Part shown: positions 34,611-43,189 of the stretch, piece after piece
Numbering within the stretch: the first letter of the stretch is position 1
Layout: every line of letters begins with the position of its first letter
Assembly: GCA_018004935.1 (NCBI GenBank)
Contig: JAGNBF010000007.1
Coordinates: forward strand, 1 to 64,000
DNA from: Chloroflexota bacterium
GTDB lineage: Bacteria > Chloroflexota > Anaerolineae > Promineifilales > Promineifilaceae
DNA length: 64,000 nucleotides
Direction: 5' to 3'
The notes under the pieces: generated by a model
What the model was told of the DNA's origin: nothing
The model's input: the letters and a program-made list of their open reading frames with translations, nothing else
Databases searched by the model: none
Translations under genes and position numbers: made by a program

Positions 34611-34821
34611 CCAGGTTATGTGGTCTATCAAAACGTAACCGTTCAGCCTTCCGAAGGTTTGTACCACGGGTCAACACCTTTGCAAAAACCTTCGGAAGGC
34701 TCTTTTTCTCAGGGAACTAAACCCTTACATCAAAACTCACCAGATGATCAATGAAGGCTAAACGGTAAAGGCCAAACTGGCTCACTGTTCGCTTTTTATT
34801 TTTCACTGTTCACTTCCATTC
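34611..34821. repeat. Family B element between the two RING-like genes
   Basis: 34634-34720 is a reverse family B copy (GTAACCGTTCAGCCTTCCG ... AAAAACCTTCGGAAGGC). 34782-34818 has 'cactgttcgc...ttttcactgttcac' as in 6395-6475. No gene. Confidence 0.7.
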
Positions 34822-35277
34822 ATGCCCCGCCTGCGTCCCATCACGATTGACAAAAGCAACCCGTTTTTAGGTGAAACCTGCGCGTTGTGTCAACACCCTT
34901 TCGCCCCGGGTGAGGAAATTGTCATTTGTCCGGATGATGCCACACGCCATCACACCCACTGCTGGCAGGCCAATAACAACCATTGCACGGCTCTGGGTTG
35001 CACCGGCCAGGGGGTGATTGTGGGTATGCCGGGGCCGCGACCATCGCCATCTCAGCCTCGTGTTGTTACCCCAGAGAGCAAAGTCCGCACCTTACCGTCC
35101 ACCACCTTTCACCTGGCCCAGAGTTGCCTGCTCCTCACTATCGCCCTCGCTATTTTAGTTTTTGCTTTTAGCTGTTTTGGCCTGTGGGCCATTGCGGATT
35201 ATGTAATGATGGAAGTACTCCATTGGCAATACCGTCCCCTTTTTGATCTCATCTTCCCCCTTCTTCCCCTGTTCTAA
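34822..35277 (+). CDS. Second RING-like treble-clef protein with C-terminal membrane segments
   Basis: 151 aa. Zinc ligands: C20, C23 (CALC), C36, His43/44/46, C47, C55 and C60 (HHTHCWQANNNHCTALGC), sharing the 'CW....xxC..LGC' block with the first RING-like protein, so the two are paralogues. N-terminal PITIDKSN is a weak version of the recurring motif. After a Pro/Ser linker come one or two membrane segments (CLLLTIALAILVFAFSCFGLWAIADYV, then FDLIFPLLPLF). This suggests a membrane-bound E3-like protein with its zinc domain in the cytosol. Last gene of the Ubl cluster; a family B repeat lies upstream. Confidence 0.83.
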   Translation: MPRLRPITIDKSNPFLGETCALCQHPFAPGEEIVICPDDATRHHTHCWQANNNHCTALGCTGQGVIVGMPGPRPSPSQPRVVTPESKVRTLPSTTFHLAQSCLLLTIALAILVFAFSCFGLWAIADYVMMEVLHWQYRPLFDLIFPLLPLF

Positions 35278-35818
35278 ACAGCATTACCGGGTAAAATGAC
35301 ACACGAAAAAGCAACGAGGCAACACAAGGATGCGCCGATTCTCTCGTCCTTCGCCACGTCGTATTGTATTTTCAAAATAGGGACTGCTTTTTTATCCGTC
35401 TTTCCCCCTATCCTTGTTCCCAGTATCAGAGGTTATTTTCGCAGGGGTTATCCATGAACCTGCGGCCGCACTAAGGGTTCGCTCGTAAACAACTTTGGAG
35501 TTTGCTGTGGCCGGTCTCCTGACCGCGCCACCCAACTTAATTCCAAGTGAACCCTAAGGAACTATTTAAGAATAACTTCCCTTTTTGCTGTAGTCGGTCG
35601 CCTGACCGCCCCACCCGAGTTATTTTTAGACACCCACTAAGAGGAAGGAAAATTTGTAGGACAATTTGGTAAATTGTCCACTAGGCGATTTTACCAAATT
35701 ACCAAATCGCCCTACATTTTCGCAGGAGTTCCCCATGTGCCTTTGGCACACCAAGAGGGATGAAAATTTGTAGGACGATTTACAAAATCGCCCTACATTT
35801 TCGTAGGAGTTTGGGTCC
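35278..35818. repeat. Intergenic region with family A hairpins and family I palindromes
   Basis: 35504-35534 and 35584-35620 are family A hairpins. 35635-35722 and 35767-35810 are two 'tgtaggacgattt...aaatcgccctaca' palindromes related to the centre of the xisH MITE; 'ccccatgtgcctttggcacaccaagaggga' between them recurs, inverted, at 60505-60540. One GCGGCCGC at 35462. No gene seen. Confidence 0.7.
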
Positions 35819-36616
35819 ATGTTGGCAATAATGGGTTATGATGGCACTGTAGTCACATCTTTGCAGGGAACCGAGGTACAGGGTTGGTTACAGCAGGCCG
35901 GAGCACGCATCTGGATAAACCTGGAGCACCCCACCAAAGCGGAAGAGCAGGAAGTGAGAACGTTTTTGACGTGGCCGCCGCTGAATGGGGCAGGATGGTC
36001 GCCCGCGGCCGCGTACCTGCACCCTACACCCCGCTTCATTACCGGCTACATTCCTCTGCCCCCCCACAATAGCCTGATTTTTTGCCTGGGACCCCAATTC
36101 TTGTATACCCAACAGCAAGACGAGTTGCGGCCGCTTTCCCTCCTTTGGCACACCTACCAACAAGAACTAAAACGTTGGCCTTATGGGCTAGATTACCTGC
36201 TCTATCAACTGCTAGACCAACTGGCAACAACCTCTCTGGCGACACTAGAAACCTACCGGGCAGAACTAACCCAACCACCCCCCCACACTACCCCTTTGCC
36301 CCTAACCCATCGGGCGCACCATCTAGCCAGTTTAAACTATGAACTCCAGCAATGGCACAGCCTGAGCGGGCAACTGGCCGTTTTAACCCATGAGTTACTA
36401 GACGCCAACACCAACTATCATTGCCGCGAACTACAACGCCGTATCGCCGCCCAAAAAGAAGAAGTGATTCTTCTCCAAAATTGGATCACCATCCATCAAC
36501 AAGAAGCGCAAACACACCAAACGCAACAAACACAGCGCTGGTTACACCTTATCGTCTGGCTGTTAGTGGCCTGGATACTCATCTATCTCATTATGACAGT
36601 TCTGTTATCCTTATAA
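35819..36616 (+). CDS. CorA-like protein lacking the GMN motif and the second membrane helix
   Basis: 265 aa. It shows features of CorA-type Mg2+ channels: an N-terminal alpha/beta part with ARIWINLEHPTKAEEQEV, PHNSLIFCLGPQFLYT, PYGLDYLLYQLLDQLATTSLATLETYR and a long helix ending YHCRELQRRIAAQKEEVILLQNWITIHQ. CorA proteins then have two membrane helices separated by GMN; here only one helix (about 242-264) is seen and GMN is absent. So it is a degenerate or repurposed homologue, unlikely to conduct ions alone. The assignment rests on pattern only. The start is close to a repeat and lacks a clear ribosome-binding site. Confidence 0.55.
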   Translation: MLAIMGYDGTVVTSLQGTEVQGWLQQAGARIWINLEHPTKAEEQEVRTFLTWPPLNGAGWSPAAAYLHPTPRFITGYIPLPPHNSLIFCLGPQFLYTQQQDELRPLSLLWHTYQQELKRWPYGLDYLLYQLLDQLATTSLATLETYRAELTQPPPHTTPLPLTHRAHHLASLNYELQQWHSLSGQLAVLTHELLDANTNYHCRELQRRIAAQKEEVILLQNWITIHQQEAQTHQTQQTQRWLHLIVWLLVAWILIYLIMTVLLSL

Positions 36617-36641
36617 GACCAGTACCCACACTTCATAACCC

Positions 36642-37469
36642 ATGTTTACAACCGACGAACTCATCTGCACCTGTATCAGCCGCCAGATTGAAAATGGTGA
36701 AATGGTCGCCCAAGGAATTGCCACCCCCCTGGTGGCCGCTGGTTATCTCCTGGCAAAGCTAACCCATGCCCCTGACCTGATATTTGTTTCGGCGATAGGG
36801 CAGGCGTATTGTCAGGAGTGGGCACCCCTGGGTATTGCCAGCATCGAAAAATTATGGCTACAGCAAGGGTTGATGAGTTTTGGTTTTGTCCGGGGAGCGT
36901 GTGATTTTTTACCCCGTTTTGGCCCCAAGGAGTTTTTCCGCCCTGGTCAGGTAGATGCTTACGGTAACTTTAATAATGTGTTTATGGGGGGAACGTATAC
37001 GCGGCCGCGCCTCCGCCTGCCTGGTTCTGGGGGTATTGCCGATGTCACGGTCTTTGAAGAAAAAGTCTATCTGTATGTGCCCCGTCACGGGCGGCACACC
37101 TTCGTGCCCCAACTAAATTTCTGCTCCGGGCTAGGCCATGTTCCTGACCGTCGGTGGGGACAGGGGCCACGTTATCTTGTTTCTGACTTGGGGCAATTTG
37201 ATTTTGAGCCGGAACGCGGCCGCATGCGTATTCTCACCCTACATCCCGGCGTTACCCTGGCCCGTGTTCAGGCCAAAACCGGCTTCCCCCTCATCATACC
37301 CGAGCACCTGACCGAAACAGTGCCCCCGAATGCCACCGAACTACAATACCTACGCGAATTGATTGACCCATTGGGGGTACGCAAACTAGAGCTACTGAGC
37401 GGCTCTGCTCGTAAAGAAAAACTACGCGAGATTTTGCAAAAAGAAGCAACTACTGAGCCTGTTGCCTGA
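36642..37469 (+). CDS. Family I CoA-transferase, beta-subunit-like
   Basis: 275 aa, matching the beta subunit of glutaconate/3-oxoadipate-type CoA-transferases: TTDELICTCISRQIENGEMVAQGIATPLVAAGYLLAKLTHAPDL, FFRPGQVDAYGNFNNVFMGG, RLPGSGGIADVTVF, GRHTFVPQLNFCSG, SDLGQFDFEPERGRMRILTLHPGVTLARVQAKTGF. The catalytic Glu region of this subunit (usually E-x-G after the first strand) reads VSAIGQAY, so the nucleophile may be missing. No alpha subunit is present in the window. It follows the CorA-like gene by 25 bp. Could act with a distant alpha subunit, or be inactive. Confidence 0.75.
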   Translation: MFTTDELICTCISRQIENGEMVAQGIATPLVAAGYLLAKLTHAPDLIFVSAIGQAYCQEWAPLGIASIEKLWLQQGLMSFGFVRGACDFLPRFGPKEFFRPGQVDAYGNFNNVFMGGTYTRPRLRLPGSGGIADVTVFEEKVYLYVPRHGRHTFVPQLNFCSGLGHVPDRRWGQGPRYLVSDLGQFDFEPERGRMRILTLHPGVTLARVQAKTGFPLIIPEHLTETVPPNATELQYLRELIDPLGVRKLELLSGSARKEKLREILQKEATTEPVA

Positions 37470-37508
37470 GTTCGTCGAAGGCAAACGGGCTTCGACAAAC
37501 TCAGCCCT
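37459..37508. repeat. Family G inverted repeat
   Basis: CCTGAGTTCGTCGAAGG pairs with CTTCGACAAACTCAG across an 8-nt loop, partly inside the end of the CoA-transferase gene. Further copies lie at 2818-2868, 39258-39312 and 40262-40292; these are REP-like. Confidence 0.7.
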
Positions 37509-37557
37509 TGGGAGGATTAGTCGTTACAAAAAGAGGCCCACATGCTCGATTCAGCTC

Positions 37558-39129
37558 TTACCCTGTAGGCAAGAAAAAGGTAAAAGTGCTCCCCTGCTTC
37601 TCAATACTCTCCGCCCAGATGTACCCCTGGTGTGCTTCTACAATACGCTTCACAATGGCTAACCCCAACCCTGTCCCTTTGATATTTTCCGTCTCTTTGT
37701 TCCGCACCCGGTAAAATTCATCAAAAATGTAAGGCAAGTCCGCCTGAGGAATGCCAATACCATTGTCACGAATTGTGACTGTTACCAAAGTACGCGTCAG
37801 CGGTTCATCCGTAGGACGCGGCATAATCGGGCCAGTCGCACCAGGGGTTAGCTTCACATAAACGGAGCCATTCGCAGGAGTATATTTCACCGCATTACCG
37901 ATCAAATTAACCAACACCTGTAACAAGCGGCCGCGATCTCCCTTCAAGGGTGCCCGATGAGGCATTTTCAAATCTATTTTCATCTGCTTATTTTCGATCT
38001 GCATGGCCAACGTATTGAGAGCTTCTTGAACCAGTTGCACCATGTCTAATTGTTCTACCTGATTACTGATACCCGCTTCCAATTTGCCCAGGTCTAACAA
38101 ATCAGACACAAGCTGATTCATGTAATTGGCCGTATTGACAATGCGGCCGCGTAAATCCTCTTGTTGCGCGGTCAAGGGGGCCATACGGGGCAACAGGTCC
38201 GCCGACAACATAATCGTACCAATAGGATTTTTCAGGTCATGAGACACCGTATTCACAAACGTCGTCTTCATCTGCTCTAACTGTTTCAACAAAGTAATGT
38301 CATGGAAGACCGCCGCCCAGCCCACCGGTTCACCATACGCCGTTATCACCGGCATCATAGATACCTGCGCCACCCGATCACCCCCAAGAGACATTTCTCG
38401 CAGGCCCGGTTGGGAACCCGTAAACAGATCCCGCAAAAAGGAGTGCGCGGCCGCGTCCTGCCACACATTTCCCGTCAGTGCCACAGCATCCAACCCTAAC
38501 ATCTTCGTCACCGCCGGGTTAGCCAGAAGCACCACCCCTTGCTGATTCACCATAATAATGGCATCACGAGTGCTCTCTAGCACCGCCGCCAATGTGCTCC
38601 GCTCATCCGCCAGCGATTGATACAAACGCGCATTTTCCAGCGCACCAGAAAGACCAGCGGCTAACAAGCGAGCCATCTGCACATCTTCAGGGGTAAACGC
38701 CTGGGGCGTTGCGGCCGCAAAGTACAGCGCCCCCAACACCTCACTCCCCTGGCGCACCGGTACCACCACCGCCGACCGTAACTGAAACTGGGTCAAAACC
38801 CCTTCAATATCAATACACCCCCCTTCCCATTCACGCAAATCGTCTACAACCTGCGCCTTGTTTTTCCGCATAACCTCCCCAGCCACCCCCTCCTGGAGAC
38901 CATACAGGCGAAAAGGCAGTAAACCTTCCGTTGAACCAGACAGCGTATGCAAATAATACCCTTGCTGATCCGCATCTTTCAGACACAGCGCCAAAAAATC
39001 ATGCGGAACCGCCCGGTGAGCATGTTCGGCCAACACCTGAAAATGTTGTCCCGGCAACGGTGAACTGGACAACATCACCTGAATTTCTACTAACTGCGTT
39101 AAACGATCATCAAGGGAAGACATAAGCAT
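37558..39129 (-). CDS. Soluble sensor histidine kinase (GAF-PAS-HisKA-HATPase)
   Basis: 523 aa with no membrane helix, so a cytosolic sensor. GAF domain about 25-165 (SAVVVPVRQGSEVLGALYFAA), PAS domain about 175-285 (VLESTRDAIIMVNQQGVVLLANPAVTKMLG), HisKA with His297 in FVNTVSHDLKNPIG, and HATPase with LVNLIGNAVKYT (N box), IRDNGIGIPQADL (G1) and KGTGLGLAIVKR (G2). It autophosphorylates and would pass phosphate to a response regulator; none is adjacent, so it is an orphan kinase. The preceding and following DNA is repeat-bearing. Four octamers in the gene. Confidence 0.93.
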   Translation of the reverse strand: MLMSSLDDRLTQLVEIQVMLSSSPLPGQHFQVLAEHAHRAVPHDFLALCLKDADQQGYYLHTLSGSTEGLLPFRLYGLQEGVAGEVMRKNKAQVVDDLREWEGGCIDIEGVLTQFQLRSAVVVPVRQGSEVLGALYFAAATPQAFTPEDVQMARLLAAGLSGALENARLYQSLADERSTLAAVLESTRDAIIMVNQQGVVLLANPAVTKMLGLDAVALTGNVWQDAAAHSFLRDLFTGSQPGLREMSLGGDRVAQVSMMPVITAYGEPVGWAAVFHDITLLKQLEQMKTTFVNTVSHDLKNPIGTIMLSADLLPRMAPLTAQQEDLRGRIVNTANYMNQLVSDLLDLGKLEAGISNQVEQLDMVQLVQEALNTLAMQIENKQMKIDLKMPHRAPLKGDRGRLLQVLVNLIGNAVKYTPANGSVYVKLTPGATGPIMPRPTDEPLTRTLVTVTIRDNGIGIPQADLPYIFDEFYRVRNKETENIKGTGLGLAIVKRIVEAHQGYIWAESIEKQGSTFTFFLPTG

Positions 39130-39349
39130 TTTTCAGTCCGGTGTAAGCGTTCAGTCCGGTGCTCATTACCTCAATTTAACATGTAAACATTCAAACCCTT
39201 TGGAGAAGTTGAACTTTACCCTTACTACTCATACTAAACGAGAGTAACTATACACCCCCCCCGAGGGCTGAGCCTGTCGAAGCCCATCTCCGCCTTCGAC
39301 AAGCGCAGGCAGAGCCGTACACGACCTGTATAGTCACAAACGAGATTCA
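39130..39349. repeat. Gap with CGTTCAG ends and a family G hairpin
   Basis: 'gtgtaagcgttcagtccggtg' near 39142-39162 is a family B/C-type terminus. 39258-39312 is a family G inverted repeat (CTGAGCCTGTCGAAG ... CTTCGACAAGCGCAG). No gene seen. Confidence 0.6.
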
Positions 39350-39976
39350 TTACAAGCACAATTCAACCGTCAACTGAACCAGAGTCTCTGCCGTAGGAAT
39401 CATATCCAGCGCCCCCAATACCTGGCGGTAACGAATCACCCCTTGCCGGTCAATAATATAAACACCCTGCTCCATCGCCGTCAGCGCGTGATGTTGCAAC
39501 CGACGCAGAAAATTCCGATTCATCGTATCTACCCAAGAAGCGCGAATAGTCTCTAGTTCAGCCTGTAATCCTTGGGCTAACGGGGCGGTAAAACTGATCA
39601 CCGTGTTTTTTGTCGCCTCTAACACCCCGCGATCCCCCAGACCATAGACCGCATACAGCCGCTTATCAGGGTCACAAACAAACGGAAAAGGGGGTGTTTC
39701 CGGAGGGAAATAACTCTGGGCGGTGTAATGCAAATTAGGCGAAACCTGAATAATCTCTGTCTGGGTAGCCTGAACCGCCGGATAATTTCGGACCATATCA
39801 TCCATGTAAGAACGGCAAAAATTACAGGTAAACCCTCGCGAAAACCATAGAATCACATTTTTTTGTTCCCGGTAATTACGCAGGGCCACCGTATGACCCT
39901 GTATTGTCGGTAACTCAAACAAAGGCGCTGGATTTCCCACATTTATGATAGGGAGGGCAGAAGGAGCAACAGGCAT
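39350..39976 (-). CDS. Peroxiredoxin-like (AhpC/TSA, redoxin) protein
   Basis: 208 aa thioredoxin-fold protein: GNPAPLFELPTIQGHTVALRNYREQKNVILWFSRGFTCNFCRSYMDD. The active-site region has C51 and C54 (TCNFC), a CxxC-type arrangement in place of the usual PxxxT-x-x-C, as in AhpC/TSA family members related to peroxiredoxin-like 2. It is predicted to reduce peroxides or thiols in the cytosol. No signal peptide. Monocistronic between repeats; the start codon lies within 'aggcatagggtaattg', with no clear Shine-Dalgarno. Confidence 0.85.
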   Translation of the reverse strand: MPVAPSALPIINVGNPAPLFELPTIQGHTVALRNYREQKNVILWFSRGFTCNFCRSYMDDMVRNYPAVQATQTEIIQVSPNLHYTAQSYFPPETPPFPFVCDPDKRLYAVYGLGDRGVLEATKNTVISFTAPLAQGLQAELETIRASWVDTMNRNFLRRLQHHALTAMEQGVYIIDRQGVIRYRQVLGALDMIPTAETLVQLTVELCL

Positions 39977-40349
39977 AGGGTAATTGTATCTGTTCGCAAG
40001 GTCATATCAACTTATATCCCTTCTATTCACTTTTTCATCACAGAACAAGCGATCTGTCTCCAGAACAGCAATTCTCAATTTAACCAACGGCTAAAACCAT
40101 AAACTCCAGGAGCGCCCTCGAAAAACAACACAAGACGTAGCACAGCCTTTCAGGCTGTGCGCCCTCACCTAAAAACAAAAAACTAAAAACTTAGAACTTA
40201 CGCGTTGTGGCCGGTGTCCCCACCGAGCCACACCAAGGCGGCAATTCGTAACTACTAAGCCGTTGCCTGAGCCTGTCGAAGGCAACAGGCTTAGGAATGA
40301 CAAAAATAGTTCATTGTCACCAGCGGCACACCGTTGTACCATTCTGAAC
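39977..40349. repeat. Intergenic gap before the Clp-like gene
   Basis: 40186-40250 is a partial family A2 element (AACTTACGCGTTGTGGCCGGTG...). 40262-40292 is a family G inverted repeat (CTGAGCCTGTCGAAGG). The 29 in-frame codons before ATG 40350 run through these repeats and are therefore not counted as coding. Confidence 0.6.
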
Positions 40350-42554
40350 ATGAGCGTGCTAAACCCTAACATCCCTTCGCCTGAACTATCTCGTTTGCTG
40401 ACCAACGCGGCCGCGAAACGTCGCGACTACCGGTTACAATTTCTCACCCCCCAGTTACTCCTACGCGCCATCCTAGATGAGCCAACCGCGGCCGCATACC
40501 AAATCTTACAGAAGTTAGCCCAACAACGCGGCTTCAAATTAGATGAACTCCGCGGCCGCGTCGAAACCATGACCCGCCACGCCCCCGGCAAAGATGCCCA
40601 ATTCACCTTCACCGATGACTTTGGTCAACCTGTGCCCCTGGCCGAAGAAATGCTCTTTGTCATAGACGAAGGCTTAACCCTGGCCAAGTCTCGCGATGAG
40701 CTCAAAGTCAGCAGTGGGCATGCCCTGGCCGCCATGTTAGACCCTCGCATCACCACCTATGGCGTTCTACAACGGCTCGGCCTCACCCAGGCCGCCGTCA
40801 TCGCCAGCCTGGCCGCCGTCGCGGAAACAGGCGCACCAGTCATCTTTGACTTCATCAGCGAAGCCAAAGCTGGCAAAGCCCAACCGGTTTACCAGCGGGA
40901 AAAACTGCTCCAGGAACTCCTCAGCCTGCTCGCCCTCTCCGGCAAACGGCACATTATTCTAGTGGGTGAGGAAGGCGTAGGTAAACGCACCCTCATTTAC
41001 AGCCTGGCCCTGCTCCTGGCCGAGAATAAAGGGGGCAACACCTTGCGCTCCGTCGTGCAAATGAACGAATCCGCCCTGTTAGAAAACCCGCTAGAAGCCA
41101 TACGCGTGGCTTTACGTCGGGCCAGTGGCGGGTTATTGCTCGTGCCCGGGCTAGAACGATTCTTTGGGGATCGTCTACGGATGAAGTTCCCCCAACAGGT
41201 AAGTAATGAATTGCACAAAGCCTTATTAGGCACAGAACAGGTCATCATTGGCACAACAGACCCCATCAATTACGAAAAACTAGCCCAAGACCCGCTCATT
41301 CGTCAAAACACCCACCGGCTCGTGATTCCCCCCACCACGGTGGATGAGACTCGCGCCATTCTGGCAACGCACCGGCAACGGCTAGAACAGGAATACGAGG
41401 TGGAAATGACGCAGGATGGCCTGAGCGCGGCCGCGAGCCTGGCGCATCAGTACATTAAAACCACCCCACTCCCCGCCAGTGCCCTCCAACTGGCTGACCG
41501 TGCCTGCGCCCTGGTACGCATGGTGCGGCAAGAACATCTGGCTAACTTACCCCAGGTTAGCTCCGATGGCCGCGTAGACAAAGATGATGTCACTGCGGCC
41601 GCGAGCCTTATCACCCAAATTCCCATCACCAAATTGGGGGAAGAAGAACAGAGCAAATACGCCAACATGGTAGAGCGACTCCACGAACGCATCATCGGCC
41701 AGCAAGAAGCCATTTTGGCCGTCAGTCGGGCCGTCAAAACCGCCCGCGTCGGCCTGCGCGACCCCAAACGCCCCATCGGCTCCTTTCTCTTCCTCGGTCC
41801 CAGCGGCGTAGGCAAATCTGAACTGGCCAAAGCCCTGGCCGAATTTATGTTTGGCACAGAAAATGCGATGCTCACCCTGGATATGAGCGAATATCAGGAA
41901 GAAGCCAGTGTCAACCGCCTCATTGGGCCACCCCCCGGTTATGTCGGTTTTGAAGGGGGCGGTCAGCTCACCAACTTCGTGCGTGAACGGCCTTATACCG
42001 TTGTTTTGTTTGACGAAGTAGAAAAAGCCCACGAAAAAATATTCGATGTCCTCTTGCAACTCCTGGACGAAGGCCGACTGACAGACGGCCAGGGGCGGCT
42101 CACTACCTTTAGTGAAACGGTCATCATCATGACCAGTAACCTGGGGTCACGGCACATGTTGGTGCCAGCAATTGGCGAACATGAACGGGAATTGGTAATG
42201 GCCGCCGTCCATAGCTTCTTCCGCCCCGAATTTCTCAACCGGCTAGACGACATCATCATGTTCCATCAGCTCAATAGCGAGCAACTGGCCGTCATTTTGG
42301 ATTTACTGCTCAAAAAGGAAATCAAATTGGCGGAGCAACAAGGGTTGCTGTTAACCATCACACCAGAGGCACGGCAATGGCTCCTGGCCCAAAACAATGA
42401 GCCACAATATGGTGCGCGGCCGCTACGGCGTCTTATCGCACGCCACCTGCGTGAACCCCTGGCCGACTTTTTACTGACACAAAAACGACAAGAGGGCGCG
42501 GCCGCGATTACCATCACCGCCCAAGATGGCAAACTGTCATTTGCCCTAAAATAA
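40350..42554 (+). CDS. Clp/Hsp100-type AAA+ ATPase with degenerate first nucleotide site
   Basis: 734 aa. N-terminal Clp-N-like repeats (residues about 1-155), AAA1 (about 185-400) and AAA2 (about 440-640) with a C-terminal D2-small domain. AAA1: Walker A GEEGVGKRT (206-214) is kept, but the Walker B position reads GLLLVPGLERF, without the Asp-Glu pair, so this ring should bind but hardly hydrolyse ATP. AAA2 is intact: Walker A GPSGVGKS (483-490), pore loop GYVGF (530-534), Walker B VVLFDE (551-556), NRLDD arginine finger region. The long ClpB middle domain is absent and no clear ClpP-binding loop was seen. Probably a stand-alone unfoldase. ATG 40350 chosen; no strong Shine-Dalgarno. Confidence 0.9.
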   Translation: MSVLNPNIPSPELSRLLTNAAAKRRDYRLQFLTPQLLLRAILDEPTAAAYQILQKLAQQRGFKLDELRGRVETMTRHAPGKDAQFTFTDDFGQPVPLAEEMLFVIDEGLTLAKSRDELKVSSGHALAAMLDPRITTYGVLQRLGLTQAAVIASLAAVAETGAPVIFDFISEAKAGKAQPVYQREKLLQELLSLLALSGKRHIILVGEEGVGKRTLIYSLALLLAENKGGNTLRSVVQMNESALLENPLEAIRVALRRASGGLLLVPGLERFFGDRLRMKFPQQVSNELHKALLGTEQVIIGTTDPINYEKLAQDPLIRQNTHRLVIPPTTVDETRAILATHRQRLEQEYEVEMTQDGLSAAASLAHQYIKTTPLPASALQLADRACALVRMVRQEHLANLPQVSSDGRVDKDDVTAAASLITQIPITKLGEEEQSKYANMVERLHERIIGQQEAILAVSRAVKTARVGLRDPKRPIGSFLFLGPSGVGKSELAKALAEFMFGTENAMLTLDMSEYQEEASVNRLIGPPPGYVGFEGGGQLTNFVRERPYTVVLFDEVEKAHEKIFDVLLQLLDEGRLTDGQGRLTTFSETVIIMTSNLGSRHMLVPAIGEHERELVMAAVHSFFRPEFLNRLDDIIMFHQLNSEQLAVILDLLLKKEIKLAEQQGLLLTITPEARQWLLAQNNEPQYGARPLRRLIARHLREPLADFLLTQKRQEGAAAITITAQDGKLSFALK

Positions 42555-42555
42555 G

Positions 42556-42655
42556 GATCTTCTCAATAAAGCGTGGTGACGCTGGTTGAGCTTGTTGAAA
42601 CCAACGACCTTCGACAAGCTCAGCCCACATTTCCCCCAAAACATTGAGAAGATAC
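42556..42655. repeat. Family F hairpin with 'ATCTTCTCAATAAAG' terminal repeats
   Basis: Begins GATCTTCTCAATAAAGCG and ends CATTGAGAAGATAC. The core is 'gttgagcttgttgaaa...ttcgacaagctcag'. Other copies lie at about 240-347, 52080-52158, 54220-54314 and 58864-58957. Confidence 0.75.
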
Positions 42656-42709
42656 AAAAATAACCCTGAAAACTACCCTTGAAACTCAAAAACAGGAGCA
42701 ACAAAAAAG

Positions 42710-43189
42710 ATGTCTGAGCAAACCGAAGCCTTACACCAACACCTGACCACCAGCCGCACTATCCTACTAGATTGCCTGACCCGTCTCACCGAAGAACAAT
42801 GGCAAACGACAATCTTCAGTGATGGCAGTCAATGGACCGCCGCTGACATTCTGCGTCATCTTGTAGATGCCCAACGCGGCATGACCGCCCAAATCGCCCA
42901 GATTCAGGCCGGGGGCAGTGGTGTCCCCGAAGATTTTGATCTGGCCCGTTGGAATGCACGTGGTGTCCGCAAGGCACAGGAGAAAACGGCAGGCGAATTA
43001 ATAGGTGAACTGGAAGAGGGACAAACGAACCTCTTCATGCTGTTAGAAACCATCCAAGAAGATGATTGGCTGAAAAAAGGGCGGCACGGTAGCGGCCGCA
43101 TCCTCACCATCGCCGAAATATTTACGATCATCGCCACCCACGAAGCCGACCACGCCAGAGACATCCGTCAGACCCTCAATCTCAATTAA
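42710..43189 (+). CDS. DinB-like four-helix-bundle protein
   Basis: 159 aa. Fits the DinB/YfiT-like superfamily of metal-binding four-helix bundles: an N-terminal helix EALHQHLTTSRTILLDCLTRLTEEQW, SQWTAADILRHLVDAQRGM with the first His, and IFTIIATHEADHARDIRQT with the HxxxH pair. Members include thiol-dependent transferases; the substrate is unknown here. AGGAGCAA lies before the ATG. It stands alone between a family F repeat and a 980-bp repeat field. Confidence 0.85.
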   Translation: MSEQTEALHQHLTTSRTILLDCLTRLTEEQWQTTIFSDGSQWTAADILRHLVDAQRGMTAQIAQIQAGGSGVPEDFDLARWNARGVRKAQEKTAGELIGELEEGQTNLFMLLETIQEDDWLKKGRHGSGRILTIAEIFTIIATHEADHARDIRQTLNLN

